DNA of 61,528 nucleotides from Bacteroidota bacterium (GTDB taxonomy: Bacteria; Bacteroidota; Bacteroidia; Bacteroidales; FEN-979): contig JAPLDF010000014.1 of the NCBI GenBank assembly GCA_026391835.1, positions 1 to 61,528 on the forward strand, written 5' to 3'. The notes under the pieces were generated by a model, which ran no database searches, had not been told where the DNA came from, and was given only the letters and a program-made list of their open reading frames with translations. The first letter of the stretch is position 1. Each line of letters starts with the position of its first letter. The position numbers and the translations under genes were made by a program. This document shows positions 31,342-41,354 of this stretch, in pieces.

Positions 31342-32646
31342 TTAACCTCTTTTTCTTAACAGCAAAAAATAAGCTGATACCGTAAGTAAAACGGTGCCGG
31401 CTATTGTTAAACCTATCGGCGGATAATAATGCTCATTGACTGAAAACACCTTCATGATGAACTCTGATGCGTGAAAGATGACGCTGACCACTCCAAGTAA
31501 TGCGAGGAGGAATATTAACTTGTTCAGGCTCTTGTCACTTTTTTCATTGATGATCCTGCTTATGTTGATGATCTTTTTCTCAAGTTCTTCAACCTCCTCA
31601 TTGATTTCCAGTGAGTTTTTCATCGTTTGGTATATTTTATTCGGCAGGATGTTGAACGATATTGCAAAAAGGTTGTTGCTGTTGATGAATTTGGTAAAAT
31701 TTGTCCGGAGTTTTTCGGAATATTTTTCAAAAAAACTGATATTTGACAATGCTGAATTTACATGAAACAGGTAAAATTTCATTTTCAGACAATGAATATA
31801 GATCAGCAGGTAGGTGGTCCCCCACGTGGTGTCTATGTTGTTCAGCTCATTGCCGATTACGGTAAACGAATCAAAGAGTGCCAGCGCTTTCCAGTTCGAG
31901 TACATCGAAATACTGTTTGATTTCAACAGGTCCTGGTACAATTCTTCAGAACCCCTTGTTGAATGCTCCCGGCTCCCGGCTGAAACATGCTGGGCCGTTC
32001 CTGTATCCAGCAACCTTTTATTGATGTCGCCGATGTCGCCGGCAGCATTGATGACTGTAAACACCTTCAGTTTATTCCCCATTATATCGGAAACCAGGTC
32101 CAGTGAAATTCCATTGGGAAGGATCTTATGCTGGATAAAACCGATCGTTGTAAAATCAGATTCTCCTGATTTTATGCGGTTATTGCTTTCAAACAAACGA
32201 ATCCGGTGAATAAACGAGGAGATGGTTTCAAAACCTGCGTTTTCATCCGAAAGTTTAACATGAAATGCATAAATTCCCAGTTTTTCAACGGGGGAATCGG
32301 AAATTATTTCCGGGAAAAGAAAAATATCGACGTTGGCAATGGAAAATTTCAGGCTTTCTTCCTTATCATCCGCCAACACCAGGTTTTTCAGCCCGCCTGT
32401 ATCTGCCAGCCGGAGATGCTGAAACAGGCAGGCGCCGGGATGCGCATGCGTATGACAGTTTTTCGAAACAATTAAATTGGTAAAATTCGGGTAAAAAATC
32501 TGTTTGAGTATTTTAATACCCGCATCCTTTTCGAAAATATTTTCAAAGTCCTCAAAAGTGGTACCAGGAAAAAGTATCTCTTTCTCTTTATCCTTGTATG
32601 AGAACAATCCGCAGAGTACAATCAGTGAATTCAGTTTGTTTTCCAT
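31342..32646 (-). CDS. Unknown protein with two C-terminal membrane helices
   Basis: 434 residues. The first 360 have no recognisable domain. A charged helix (ISRIINEKSDKSLNK) precedes two hydrophobic helices, LIFLLALLGVVSVIF at about 376-392 and PPIGLTIAGTVLLTVSAYFL at about 408-428, ending RKRG. The helix-plus-two-TM ending recalls CorA-type channels, but the GMN motif is absent. It converges with the STAND gene, leaving only 13 bases between stops, and is divergent from the hybrid kinase. It could be the membrane effector of the system or an unrelated neighbour. Confidence 0.65.
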   Translation of the reverse strand: MENKLNSLIVLCGLFSYKDKEKEILFPGTTFEDFENIFEKDAGIKILKQIFYPNFTNLIVSKNCHTHAHPGACLFQHLRLADTGGLKNLVLADDKEESLKFSIANVDIFLFPEIISDSPVEKLGIYAFHVKLSDENAGFETISSFIHRIRLFESNNRIKSGESDFTTIGFIQHKILPNGISLDLVSDIMGNKLKVFTVINAAGDIGDINKRLLDTGTAQHVSAGSREHSTRGSEELYQDLLKSNSISMYSNWKALALFDSFTVIGNELNNIDTTWGTTYLLIYIHCLKMKFYLFHVNSALSNISFFEKYSEKLRTNFTKFINSNNLFAISFNILPNKIYQTMKNSLEINEEVEELEKKIINISRIINEKSDKSLNKLIFLLALLGVVSVIFHASEFIMKVFSVNEHYYPPIGLTIAGTVLLTVSAYFLLLRKRG

Positions 32647-33036
32647 AAAGATACTGTTTGCAAATTTTCTACCAACAATGAATCACGACAATGTAAAAAT
32701 ATAATTTCTTATTCGAATATCTGCTATTTTATTTAAGCAGCAGGTGTATTTCATGGTTGAATACCAAACGGGTTTTATTGATAACCAAAACATTCTGATC
32801 TTTCCAATCCGAATTTTCATTAAATTTGCTTTTCATTGATCCTCCCCACTGGACCCAGTCCCCATCCAATTGGCGAGTTCTCGCTGACAATACGACCGCT
32901 GCAGGACCACGTTGGTCAATAAGGCAAAGAATGATTTTGCACCCGGGTGCAGGCATAAAGCAGCTATTTTCCGGTTCGGACCTGCACGGAATTCGGGCAG
33001 GGATAACAAGGATGCATTTCAATAAAAGAAATACCG
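32647..33036. other. Intergenic region between divergent genes, no gene seen
   Basis: 390 bases. Short frames on both strands have no recognisable composition or start signals. It must hold the promoters of the membrane protein (leftward) and the hybrid kinase (rightward). I see no clear -7 box for either; an imperfect inverted stretch around 32820-32880 could be regulatory. Confidence 0.4.
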
Positions 33037-36000
33037 ATGAAACATACCAGTATTAACTCAGAAGCTGACGCGATGAACCTGCTGCATGAACTGGAGGAAG
33101 CAAAGAAACTGAATTCGGAATTATCTGATAACGAGGAGAAGTACCACAAAATCTTCAACAATATGCTCGATGTCTACTATGAGGCATCAACGGATGGCAT
33201 AATCCTTGAAATCAGCCCTTCAATCGAAACTTTCTCAAAAGGGCAATACAAACGGGCTGAACTGATCGGAAAATCACTGGTAGGGCTCTATGCTGATCCG
33301 AAAGACAGGGATTCCTTCTTCTCGGAATTAACCAGGTCAGGACACGTAAACGATTATGAACTGTTAATGAAAAACAAAGACGGTTCGGTTGTGCCTGTTT
33401 CCATTTCATCAGGCCTGGTGTTTGATACCGATGGCAAGCCGGCAACAATAGCAGGAACCATGCGCGACATCACCGAACGCAAGGCAATGGTTGAAGCACT
33501 TTGCGAAAGTGAACTGCGATACCGCACCCTGGCTGATTCGGGGCAGGCGCTGATCTGGACCGCCACGCCCGATAAGAAATGCACCTATTTCAACCAGGTG
33601 TGGCTCGATTTTACGGGCCGGACGCTTGCACAGGAGCAGGGCGACGGATGGGTGGAAGGGGTTCACCCCGACGATCTTGACCATTGTTTCACGGTCTACA
33701 CAACTTCGTTCGATCAGCATAAGTCCTTCAGCATGGAATACCGCCTCCGGCATCATGACGGAACCTGGCACTGGCTTCAGGACGACGGCAAGCCCAGGTA
33801 CGACAGTCACGGGGAATTCATCGGTTATATCGGGCATTGTCTCGACATTACCGAACGTAAAAAGACAGAAAACAAGCTTCGCGAGACCGAAGAAAAATTC
33901 AGTACCATAACCGGGCAATCCGGCGACCTTATCGGGATTACCGATATGAACGGGATCATCACCTATGCTTCGCCCGCATCAGCTTCGCTTTTTCTTATTT
34001 CCCCCGAAATTATGTGTGGCCGCAGGTTTACCGATTTTATCGCTGATGCCGATATTGAACGGGGGTTTCAGGCATTCCGGAATGCCATGTCAGGGGCCGG
34101 TCCGGTAAAGGATACCGAATTCTGTCTGAAACGTACCGATGGCTCCGTATTCACTGGTGAATTTAACGGTTCAAAGTTCCAGACCGGAGCGCAAATGGGG
34201 GTATTGGTAATAATCCGAGATATAACCGAACGAAAGCAGGCCGAAGCTGAAATCCTCAACCTGAATGCAAACCTTGAACTGAAAATAAAGGAAAGGACCT
34301 TGCAACTTTCGTTGAACAATGAAAATCTTGAAAAGGAGATCCAAACCCGGAATTTGGCAGAAACTGAACGCAAACGGGTTGAAGAGTTGCTGCAATGGAA
34401 TAAATCGTTTTTGGAACTGATGTCCAATTCATCACCATTGGGATTCCTGGTGGTTGACAACCGCACCGACGAAATCCTCTATTTCAACCACCGCTTCTGC
34501 CAGATCTGGGAAATTCAGCACATTGAAGACCAGATGCAAAGGGGCGAACTCAGGAACAACGACATCATCCCGTACTGCCTGCACGTTCTGGCTGATATAC
34601 CGGCTTTTGCCGAATCGTGCAAACCGCTTCAGCACGAAGAAAACCGAACTGTGCTTGAAGATGAGATTGCCTTCAGCCAAAACAGGACCATCCGGCGTTT
34701 TACTACACAAATGCGCGGTGACAATGATGAATACTACGGCCGTTTTTATATTTTCGAGGATATCAGTGCCCGGAAGCGGTCGGAAAATGCGGTTCACCAA
34801 AGTGAAATCAAACACAGTACGATGATCTCCAATATTTCGGATGTAATTGGTATCATGGGAGTTAACGGTGTGATGAAATACAAGAGCCCGAATATTGAAA
34901 AACATTTCGGCTGGAAACCGGAAGACCTGGTTGGAACAGATGGATGGCTGACGGTTCATCCTGACGAAGTGGAGCGCCTTCAAACAGCATTTTTTAACCT
35001 TCTTCAAACTGCCGGTTCATCAACAACGGTCGAATACCTTTACAAGTGCAAGGACGGGAGCTATAAACCGATAGAACTGACAGCGACCAACCTTGTAGAT
35101 AATGCTGTGATCGGTGGTGTTTTATTAAATTACCATGACATCACCGAGCGAAAGCTTACCGAGGAGGCACTGCGCGAGAGTGATAAAAGGTTTTCACTTT
35201 TCATGGATTATTTGCCCGCTGTTGTATTTTTAAAAGACCACGAAGGTCGTACATTGTTTGTTAACAGGTATATGGAGGATGCCTTTGGCGCCTCCTCCTG
35301 GGTCGGGAAGACCATGCAGGAAATTTTCCCGAATGATCTGGGTGAAAAACTTATGTCAGATGATCTTAATTCAATGGAGCTGGGTTATCAGAAACTTGAA
35401 GAAAGTTTAATCCAGCTCGACGGGCAAATGCACCATTACGAAACACAAAAGTTTACCATTGACCGCTCGGACCAGGACGCATGGCTTGGAGGCATCTCCC
35501 TGGATATTACCAAACGCAAAGAGGCAGAAGCTGAAATCATTAAATCGCGGGACGCAGCCCACAGGGCAAATCTTGCCAAGAGCGAATTTCTTTCGCGCAT
35601 GAGCCATGAACTGCGTACGCCCATGAATTCGATTCTTGGCTTTGCCCAGTTGCTGGATATGGGTGAACTCGATCCGAAACAAAAGAAGGGAGTCGGTCAT
35701 ATTTTAAACAGCGGAAAACACCTGCTCGGCCTCATTGATGAAGTACTTGACATTTCACGCATCGAATCGGGGAGGCTCTCCCTTTTTCCCGAGCCTGTGC
35801 AGCTGATAGGTATTATTATAGAAATGATGGATACCGTGCAACCGCTCGCCGATGCGAGGCAACTGAAACTGGAATTGAAAAATTCGCCGGGAAGCCGGAT
35901 TTATGTAATGTCCGACAGGAAACGGTTAAAGCAGGTAATGATTAACCTGCTCAACAATGCGGTGAAGTACAACAGGCCGTGCGGTTCAATATCGGTTAAA

Positions 36001-36828
36001 ACTGAATTGATGCCGCAAAATGATGCAGGGATTGTTTCTGTCCGGATTTCGGTAACGGACACCGGGTTGGGAATTCATGCTGTTGACATCCCAAAACTTT
36101 TCATACCCTTTGAACGTATCGGGGCCGAAAAAACCCAAACTGAAGGTACAGGCCTTGGACTTGTGGTAGTGAAAAAAATCATGGATGCGATGGAAGGAAC
36201 AGTTGGCGTTGAAAGTATTGTCGGGGAAGGAAGCACATTCTGGATTGAAATGCCAATAACCGGGGAACATGTAAGCTGGAAGAATCAACAGGAAAACAAT
36301 GTGGAACTGACTACAAACCTGGGCATCGCAAATAAAGAGATTGCCTTTCTTAACGAGGAGAAAGCGAAACGGGCTGCCGAGTTGGTCGTTCTGAAAAATA
36401 AGTATTCCAAAGAACCCGGGACAGTGGTACCATCAAAAACCGCGACCATCCTGTATATCGAAGACAATATCCAGAATGCCGAACTGGTTGACGAAATTAT
36501 CCGGGATTGCCGGCCTGGAATACAACTGATCACTTCCATTTATGGCAGTACTGCGGTCAAATCGGCAACGGAAAACCTGCCTGACCTGATTTTGCTCGAT
36601 CTCGATTTGCCCGATATGAATGGCAGCGAGGTTTTAGCAAACCTCCTGGCCGACGACATCGCAAAATCGATCCCGGTTGTCATCCTGTCGGCCGATGCAA
36701 CGCAACACCAGATAGAGAAATTGATGACGGCTGGGGCAAGGGATTATTTAACCAAGCCACTGGATATCAATATTTTTTTGAAGGTTGTGGATGAATGGAT
36801 TCAACCTGGTAATTCCCTGCCCGGTTAA
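33037..36828 (+). CDS. Soluble hybrid histidine kinase with about six PAS domains
   Basis: 1,263 residues with no signal peptide or membrane helix. PAS domains end in the DITERK/DISARK/DITKRK motif near residues 150, 275, 400, 585, 710 and 830; a coiled coil (LELKIKERTLQLSLNNENLE) lies near 410-450. HisKA has SRMSHELRTPMNSILGFAQL with the phosphoacceptor His at about 857. HATPase follows at about 900-1085 (NLLNNAVKYN, DTGLGI, GTGLGLVVVKKIM). A receiver domain at about 1140-1255 has LILLDLDLPDMNGSEVL (Asp about 1188) and the late Lys in DYLTKPLD. The phosphate would pass from His to the receiver. Several PAS domains probably sense redox state or ligands in the cytoplasm. There is no output domain. 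Confidence 0.92.
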   Translation: MKHTSINSEADAMNLLHELEEAKKLNSELSDNEEKYHKIFNNMLDVYYEASTDGIILEISPSIETFSKGQYKRAELIGKSLVGLYADPKDRDSFFSELTRSGHVNDYELLMKNKDGSVVPVSISSGLVFDTDGKPATIAGTMRDITERKAMVEALCESELRYRTLADSGQALIWTATPDKKCTYFNQVWLDFTGRTLAQEQGDGWVEGVHPDDLDHCFTVYTTSFDQHKSFSMEYRLRHHDGTWHWLQDDGKPRYDSHGEFIGYIGHCLDITERKKTENKLRETEEKFSTITGQSGDLIGITDMNGIITYASPASASLFLISPEIMCGRRFTDFIADADIERGFQAFRNAMSGAGPVKDTEFCLKRTDGSVFTGEFNGSKFQTGAQMGVLVIIRDITERKQAEAEILNLNANLELKIKERTLQLSLNNENLEKEIQTRNLAETERKRVEELLQWNKSFLELMSNSSPLGFLVVDNRTDEILYFNHRFCQIWEIQHIEDQMQRGELRNNDIIPYCLHVLADIPAFAESCKPLQHEENRTVLEDEIAFSQNRTIRRFTTQMRGDNDEYYGRFYIFEDISARKRSENAVHQSEIKHSTMISNISDVIGIMGVNGVMKYKSPNIEKHFGWKPEDLVGTDGWLTVHPDEVERLQTAFFNLLQTAGSSTTVEYLYKCKDGSYKPIELTATNLVDNAVIGGVLLNYHDITERKLTEEALRESDKRFSLFMDYLPAVVFLKDHEGRTLFVNRYMEDAFGASSWVGKTMQEIFPNDLGEKLMSDDLNSMELGYQKLEESLIQLDGQMHHYETQKFTIDRSDQDAWLGGISLDITKRKEAEAEIIKSRDAAHRANLAKSEFLSRMSHELRTPMNSILGFAQLLDMGELDPKQKKGVGHILNSGKHLLGLIDEVLDISRIESGRLSLFPEPVQLIGIIIEMMDTVQPLADARQLKLELKNSPGSRIYVMSDRKRLKQVMINLLNNAVKYNRPCGSISVKTELMPQNDAGIVSVRISVTDTGLGIHAVDIPKLFIPFERIGAEKTQTEGTGLGLVVVKKIMDAMEGTVGVESIVGEGSTFWIEMPITGEHVSWKNQQENNVELTTNLGIANKEIAFLNEEKAKRAAELVVLKNKYSKEPGTVVPSKTATILYIEDNIQNAELVDEIIRDCRPGIQLITSIYGSTAVKSATENLPDLILLDLDLPDMNGSEVLANLLADDIAKSIPVVILSADATQHQIEKLMTAGARDYLTKPLDINIFLKVVDEWIQPGNSLPG

Positions 36829-36830
36829 TT

Positions 36831-38660
36831 TCATTGTTGTTTTATGATTTTCTTTAACCCGGCCCTGCCATCCGTCATGACCCGCAAAAGGTAAATTCCG
36901 GGAGCACGGCCAGCCAGGGATAATTCATGCTTTTTCCCTGCATGGTATGCTTCCTCCATTACCAGCGAACCCATGTTGTCATAACAGCAAACAGAGACGG
37001 CTGATCCGCCGGGTTCGGAGGATAATTCAAGTGTAACTGAGCCGGAAGTCGGGTTGGGATATACTTTGAAAAAAGTGTCCTGGCCGGTAAATGGTGAGCG
37101 CCCAGATCCTGTTTCTCCATTCCCGTCATTTTCGGCAGTTACAGCTTTCGGTTCATTGCAATATGTTCCGTCTGTCGATATGTAGGCATGAAGATACGCA
37201 CCAGGAGCAGCGTGAGTCCCCGGGTACATGATCACCTTCTGCCCGGCTACCAGGTGCACGCTTGAGCCGCTCTCCGCCAGGAAGGGTGTAGCGGTTCCTC
37301 CGACCGAGAGCGTACCCATCGCCTGGAAACACCTGTTCTCACCTCCAGGAACAGTCATCCCGTCAAGCGAATTGTTTGATCCGAACAACTGGCTGCAGAA
37401 CTGGCCGGTTGTTGTGATATGTCCCCACACCGATGCCCCGCTCCGTGCGCTGAACCCCGGCTTGAAATTTATTTTCTGCCCTGCAACATAACAGGCATCG
37501 CCCCCGCTGTAGACAACCACTTCCTGGCCATTGACACCGCCTACGGTGAGGCTCTGAAGGGCATTATAGCATCTTGTTACACCGGCATATACGATCTCCT
37601 CCTGGACAGAACAGGCAGGCGAAACCACATACGACGGGAATACCCGTACGAAATTTGAATCGGTCATGACCGGGTTGGACACAACATGCATTGTCAGGAT
37701 AATCGTATCCAGCGGATTATAGGTCCTTATGTTATTGGCACCGTTCTGGGTATACATGGGTATACCCGGGTAGTCGCTGGAAATGCTGTAATCACCCGGC
37801 TCAAAAGTTCCCAGGTCGAACGATCCGGCCTCATCGGATATTCCATAACCCAAAAGTGAGGGATTGCTGGTCTTCCTGATAATAACGCCGACATTGTCAA
37901 TCGGGTCGTTGGCCTTCGCAATGCCGGCCTGGTATACATGTCCTTTTATGAGGGACACATTACCTCCCGCCATTACAGGGACCGGCTTTTTAATCATATG
38001 GATCTCACCGACATTCAGACTGGAAGAGGCAACAACCGGGGTTGCTTCCGACCAGGTTGCTGCATTACCCAGGTAGGTCGGCACCATGTACGTGTTATTT
38101 GGAATGACCAGCACAGGAGAACCATCCATCCCACAGGTATTGGAAAACGTAAATTGTCCATTTGAAACCGGTACCATGGCCACGGTGTCAAATACCCCGT
38201 AGCCGGTATTAAACATGCATGCAGTTCCGCCATTCATAAGCGATCCGTCGAAATTTTTTACGGTTCCTGAAATATTGATGTTCTGATTCGCCATCACATG
38301 CACCGACCCGCTTCGTACACCACCCGGCGGAGGCGAGAAATGCACGGTAAGGTAGAACCAGTCGGTACCGTATCCTTCGCCATTGCAGAAACCATAAGGA
38401 TTTGCTGTCTGACCGTCTCCGATGATAAAAAACCCCGGCGGACTGAGGACCGGGTCCCGTACATTGGTCGTCCAGGAACCGCTGGAATTATGCCAGGTGA
38501 ACGTAGCACCAGGGTTGCTGCAACCCTCCGTGAAGTTACACATGAGCTGGATCGCATCGCCATAGCAAATCGGGTTCTGAACGGCTACCTGTGAAAACGA
38601 TGTGTGTGGCAAGGCAAACAATACAGGCATAAGGATAAATGACAATCCCGGTTTCTTCAT
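36831..38660 (-). CDS. T9SS surface protein with repeated coat-hanger-like modules
   Basis: 609 residues from ATG 38660, which begins a clear signal peptide (MKKPGLSFILMPVLFALPHT SFSQ); a Met nine codons earlier (38687) is less likely. A carboxypeptidase-regulatory-like segment covers about 225-305 (INFSGTVKN-like, GSFDLGTFEPGDYSISSDYP). Two copies of the Cys-bounded stalk module follow (CYNALQSLTVGG to GQFC; CFQAMGTLSVGG to GTYC), matching 3-coathanger-stack modules, then a type A T9SS sorting domain (FFKVYPNPTSGSVTLEL, GIYLLRVMTDGRAGLKKIIK). It ends two bases past the hybrid kinase stop, convergent with it. Confidence 0.8.
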   Translation of the reverse strand: MKKPGLSFILMPVLFALPHTSFSQVAVQNPICYGDAIQLMCNFTEGCSNPGATFTWHNSSGSWTTNVRDPVLSPPGFFIIGDGQTANPYGFCNGEGYGTDWFYLTVHFSPPPGGVRSGSVHVMANQNINISGTVKNFDGSLMNGGTACMFNTGYGVFDTVAMVPVSNGQFTFSNTCGMDGSPVLVIPNNTYMVPTYLGNAATWSEATPVVASSSLNVGEIHMIKKPVPVMAGGNVSLIKGHVYQAGIAKANDPIDNVGVIIRKTSNPSLLGYGISDEAGSFDLGTFEPGDYSISSDYPGIPMYTQNGANNIRTYNPLDTIILTMHVVSNPVMTDSNFVRVFPSYVVSPACSVQEEIVYAGVTRCYNALQSLTVGGVNGQEVVVYSGGDACYVAGQKINFKPGFSARSGASVWGHITTTGQFCSQLFGSNNSLDGMTVPGGENRCFQAMGTLSVGGTATPFLAESGSSVHLVAGQKVIMYPGTHAAPGAYLHAYISTDGTYCNEPKAVTAENDGNGETGSGRSPFTGQDTFFKVYPNPTSGSVTLELSSEPGGSAVSVCCYDNMGSLVMEEAYHAGKKHELSLAGRAPGIYLLRVMTDGRAGLKKIIKQQ

Positions 38661-38933
38661 CCGGGCATTCAAATAAAATATTCCCATATGATAAGATTTA
38701 TTTTTTCGGGCCTTTTTGCGCAGGCATCGTCTTGTTTCATTTGAGATGTTGTACCAAAGTTACGGTTATTTGTTAAAATACCTGTTCAGAATTTTACAAA
38801 TAATTTTTCAGTTTCAGGATCCACCCCTTATTTTCCTGCCCGAACCCGGCTCAATCCATTTTTTCTTTAGATTTGCTAAATTCAAAATTTGTCCGGTAGT
38901 ATCCTTAATTCAACTTAAAGACGATCGCGCAGC

Positions 38934-40208
38934 TTGAAAGACGAACTGATTGATAAAATAGCCAACACAAGCATCCTGTTTATTGCCTTTATGGTGTTGC
39001 CGTTTAATGCGATCATCTATGTTGCGCTTGATGAAAGCGTTTACCTGTGGCCCAGGTTTGTCCCCCCGGTATTGGGCCTGGCCGCCATCATACTGGCATT
39101 CTTAAAAAGCAGGATGAATTTCAGCATTAAGATCTGGAGTTTCATTGTCCTGCTCTTTCTATCCGGGTGCTTTAACCTGATCCTGGGACTTCTTGATATG
39201 GCAAGTCTCTGGTTCGTCCTGGCAATCGTATATTCTCTTTTTACACTAAAGAGAATGGAAACCCTGGGACTTTTTATTATTTCCTTTATTGCTATCCTGG
39301 TCGTCGGTATTTTAATGATAACTAAAAGCACATTTATTCCATTGGATTATCATTTTGAGAATTGCCAGTACACCTGTGTAATTGTCCGCATTTTACATTT
39401 TCTCCTGATCGGTTTTTTAATTTATTACATCCTGGTTAATTTTTATTCACGGCTCCAGGCCAGCATGAATGAGTTGACAAATAAAGCAGATGACCTGGAA
39501 GTTTTGAATATTGCGCTGAATAATGAGATATCCGAAAAAAAAGAGATTCAGCAAAAAATGATTGAATCTGTCATCCAGACAGAAGAAAAAGAGCGTAAGA
39601 GAATAGCGGCTGATTTGCATGATGGGTTAGGCCCGTTATTGTCAGCTGCAAAACTCTATTTCCAGGCCTATATTGATGCCGGGGATCTCAACGGGAAGAA
39701 TGAGATTGAATCGAAACTTAAATACATTATCGACCATGCGATCGCCGACATATCAAGAATTTCCCACAACATCAGTCCCCATATTCTTGAAAATTACGGG
39801 CTGACAATTGCACTGGAAAATTTTTTAGGTGAGTTCATGATCAGCGACAGCATAAAGGTTGAGCTTAACGTTGAGAAGTTCAGCCGTTTTGACCTGAAGA
39901 AAGAACTGACAATCTACCGGACAATTTCAGAACTGATCAACAATACGATAAAACACGCGAAAGCGACCCTGGTTGCCATTGATATTTTCATATCGGGCAG
40001 GATGCTCCATCTTGTTTACCAGGACAATGGCATCGGGTTTTCGGTTGACGAAAAAATGCAGGCAAAACAAGGAATGGGTTTAAAAAATATTGAAAGCCGC
40101 ATTCATTCCTTTGAGGGAAATGTCATTTTTGAAAGCCGGCAAAACAAGGGGATGAAAGTAACAATTCAAATTCCTTACCAGGAGATTCTCATCCATGAAA
40201 AAAATTAA
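38934..40208 (+). CDS. Membrane sensor histidine kinase, NarX/LuxR-partner type
   Basis: 424 residues with a TTG start; no ATG is possible upstream because of a stop at 38916, and the next Met would remove the first membrane helix. Five or six hydrophobic helices fill residues 8-175. A coiled coil leads to HisKA_3: EEKERKRIAADLHDGLGPLL with His at about 229. The ATPase domain shows ISELINNTIKHAKATLVAID, DNGIGFS and GMGLKNIESRIHSFEG. Such kinases phosphorylate NarL/FixJ-type regulators, and one overlaps its stop by 14 bases. It senses through its membrane part, as there is no periplasmic domain of note. Confidence 0.9.
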   Translation: MKDELIDKIANTSILFIAFMVLPFNAIIYVALDESVYLWPRFVPPVLGLAAIILAFLKSRMNFSIKIWSFIVLLFLSGCFNLILGLLDMASLWFVLAIVYSLFTLKRMETLGLFIISFIAILVVGILMITKSTFIPLDYHFENCQYTCVIVRILHFLLIGFLIYYILVNFYSRLQASMNELTNKADDLEVLNIALNNEISEKKEIQQKMIESVIQTEEKERKRIAADLHDGLGPLLSAAKLYFQAYIDAGDLNGKNEIESKLKYIIDHAIADISRISHNISPHILENYGLTIALENFLGEFMISDSIKVELNVEKFSRFDLKKELTIYRTISELINNTIKHAKATLVAIDIFISGRMLHLVYQDNGIGFSVDEKMQAKQGMGLKNIESRIHSFEGNVIFESRQNKGMKVTIQIPYQEILIHEKN

Positions 40209-40833
40209 AATAGCGATTATCGATGACCACGACCTGTTCAGGGAGGGCATCAGGCTGGTTTTAGGACAGATTGAGGATTTTGAAGTCGTGTTTGACACCT
40301 CAAACGGGGCTTTATTCCTGGAATTTCTGAAAAACTCGCTTCCTGATGTGGTGTTGATGGATATCAACATGCCTGTTATGGATGGTGTTGAAGCAACGCG
40401 AAAGGCATTGGCGTCGTACCCCGGCCTGAAGGTGATTGCCCTTACGATGTTCTCGGATACGACGCACTATACGCAAATGATCAATGCCGGGATCAAGGGC
40501 TTTATTTTAAAAAAATCAAACAAGTTCGAACTTCAGCAAGCCATCAATACCGTGTATTCCGGGGGAAATTATTTCAGCCAGGAAATTTTGCAGAAGATGG
40601 CCTTCAGGTCCGTTAATGTCTCATCCGGCCCCGACCGGATGACGCAACGCGAACTGGAAGTTCTCGACCTTGTATGCAACGGTTTTACCTCCCAGGAAAT
40701 TTCAGATAAACTGTTTATCAGTATCAAAACAGTTGAAGTTCACCGCACCAATATCTTTCACAAATCAGATGTAAGGAATGTTGGTGAATTAATCCTGTGG
40801 GCGATCAAAAACAACTACTTTTCGATCGAATAG
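40195..40833 (+). CDS. NarL/FixJ-family response regulator
   Basis: 212 residues. The receiver (about 1-120) has the acidic pair in KIAIIDDHDLFREGI, the phosphoacceptor in DVVLMDINMPVMDGVEATRK (Asp about 56), ALTMFSD, and Lys in GFILKKSNK. The LuxR-type HTH (about 148-210) reads TQRELEVLDLVCNGFTSQEI SDKLFISIKTVEVHRTNIFH. Phosphorylation by the overlapping kinase should make it bind DNA. All key residues are present. Confidence 0.95.
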   Translation: MKKIKIAIIDDHDLFREGIRLVLGQIEDFEVVFDTSNGALFLEFLKNSLPDVVLMDINMPVMDGVEATRKALASYPGLKVIALTMFSDTTHYTQMINAGIKGFILKKSNKFELQQAINTVYSGGNYFSQEILQKMAFRSVNVSSGPDRMTQRELEVLDLVCNGFTSQEISDKLFISIKTVEVHRTNIFHKSDVRNVGELILWAIKNNYFSIE

Positions 40834-40966
40834 CACCATCATTCCCACCCTTCTTAAGGGTTTACCCCAGCTGCAAATACGGGTTTCCCCCGGGATGAAT
40901 TACAGGCATCCCCGCATCTGCCTGAACCCGGAACTTTTTAAATTTGGCAATATCATATTTGCAACC

Positions 40967-40972
40967 AGGAGG
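40967..40972 (+). promoter_or_regulatory. Shine-Dalgarno site that fixes the start of the lone receiver
   Basis: AGGAGG three bases before ATG 40976. The frame is open from 40895, but only the ATG at 40976 has this site and gives a normal receiver start. Full SD sequences are uncommon in this phylum. Confidence 0.7.
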
Positions 40973-40975
40973 CAA

Positions 40976-41347
40976 ATGAATATTGTAATTATTGAACAAA
41001 ACAACATATACCGCGAAAGCCTGAAAACTGCACTTGACCAGGTGCCTGGGTTTAAAGTGGTTTATGATGCCGACAACTATACAACGATGAATAAGGCTGG
41101 CAATGCCCCGGTGCATGTGTTTCTTATTGATTCTGAATCCGGGAATAGCAACTGCGATGAAACCATTCGCAAAGCACATGCCGACTGGCCAAATGCCCGG
41201 TTTTTGCTTTTAACTGCATACAGGGAGGAGTGTAGTTTACACGACAGGATCAAGTATGACTTTATCCTTAAAAACTCCTCTAAAAAGGAGTTTGAAAATA
41301 AAATTAAAAGACAACATACCATAGAAAACAATAACCAAACTAAATGA
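40976..41347 (+). CDS. Degenerate single-domain receiver
   Basis: 123 residues. The start MNIVIIEQNNIYRESLKTAL parallels KIAIIDDHDLFREGIRLVLG of the regulator before it, but the Mg-binding acidic pair is changed to E-Q. The phosphoacceptor region is VFLIDSESGNSNCDE with the Asp present; LLLTAYRE and FILKNSSKKEF resemble the switch Thr and late Lys. There is no output domain, and the C-terminus is a lysine-rich tail (RQHTIENNNQTK). It may be a truncated NarL-type regulator or a receiver that works without phosphorylation. It follows the kinase/regulator pair by 142 bases and precedes the phosphoesterase by seven. Confidence 0.65.
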   Translation: MNIVIIEQNNIYRESLKTALDQVPGFKVVYDADNYTTMNKAGNAPVHVFLIDSESGNSNCDETIRKAHADWPNARFLLLTAYREECSLHDRIKYDFILKNSSKKEFENKIKRQHTIENNNQTK

Positions 41348-41354
41348 ACAAGTT

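Noticed and set aside
32729-33022. 97-codon minus frame in the region between divergent genes
   Set aside because: No start signal, promoter or recognisable composition, and it overlaps an equally weak plus frame.
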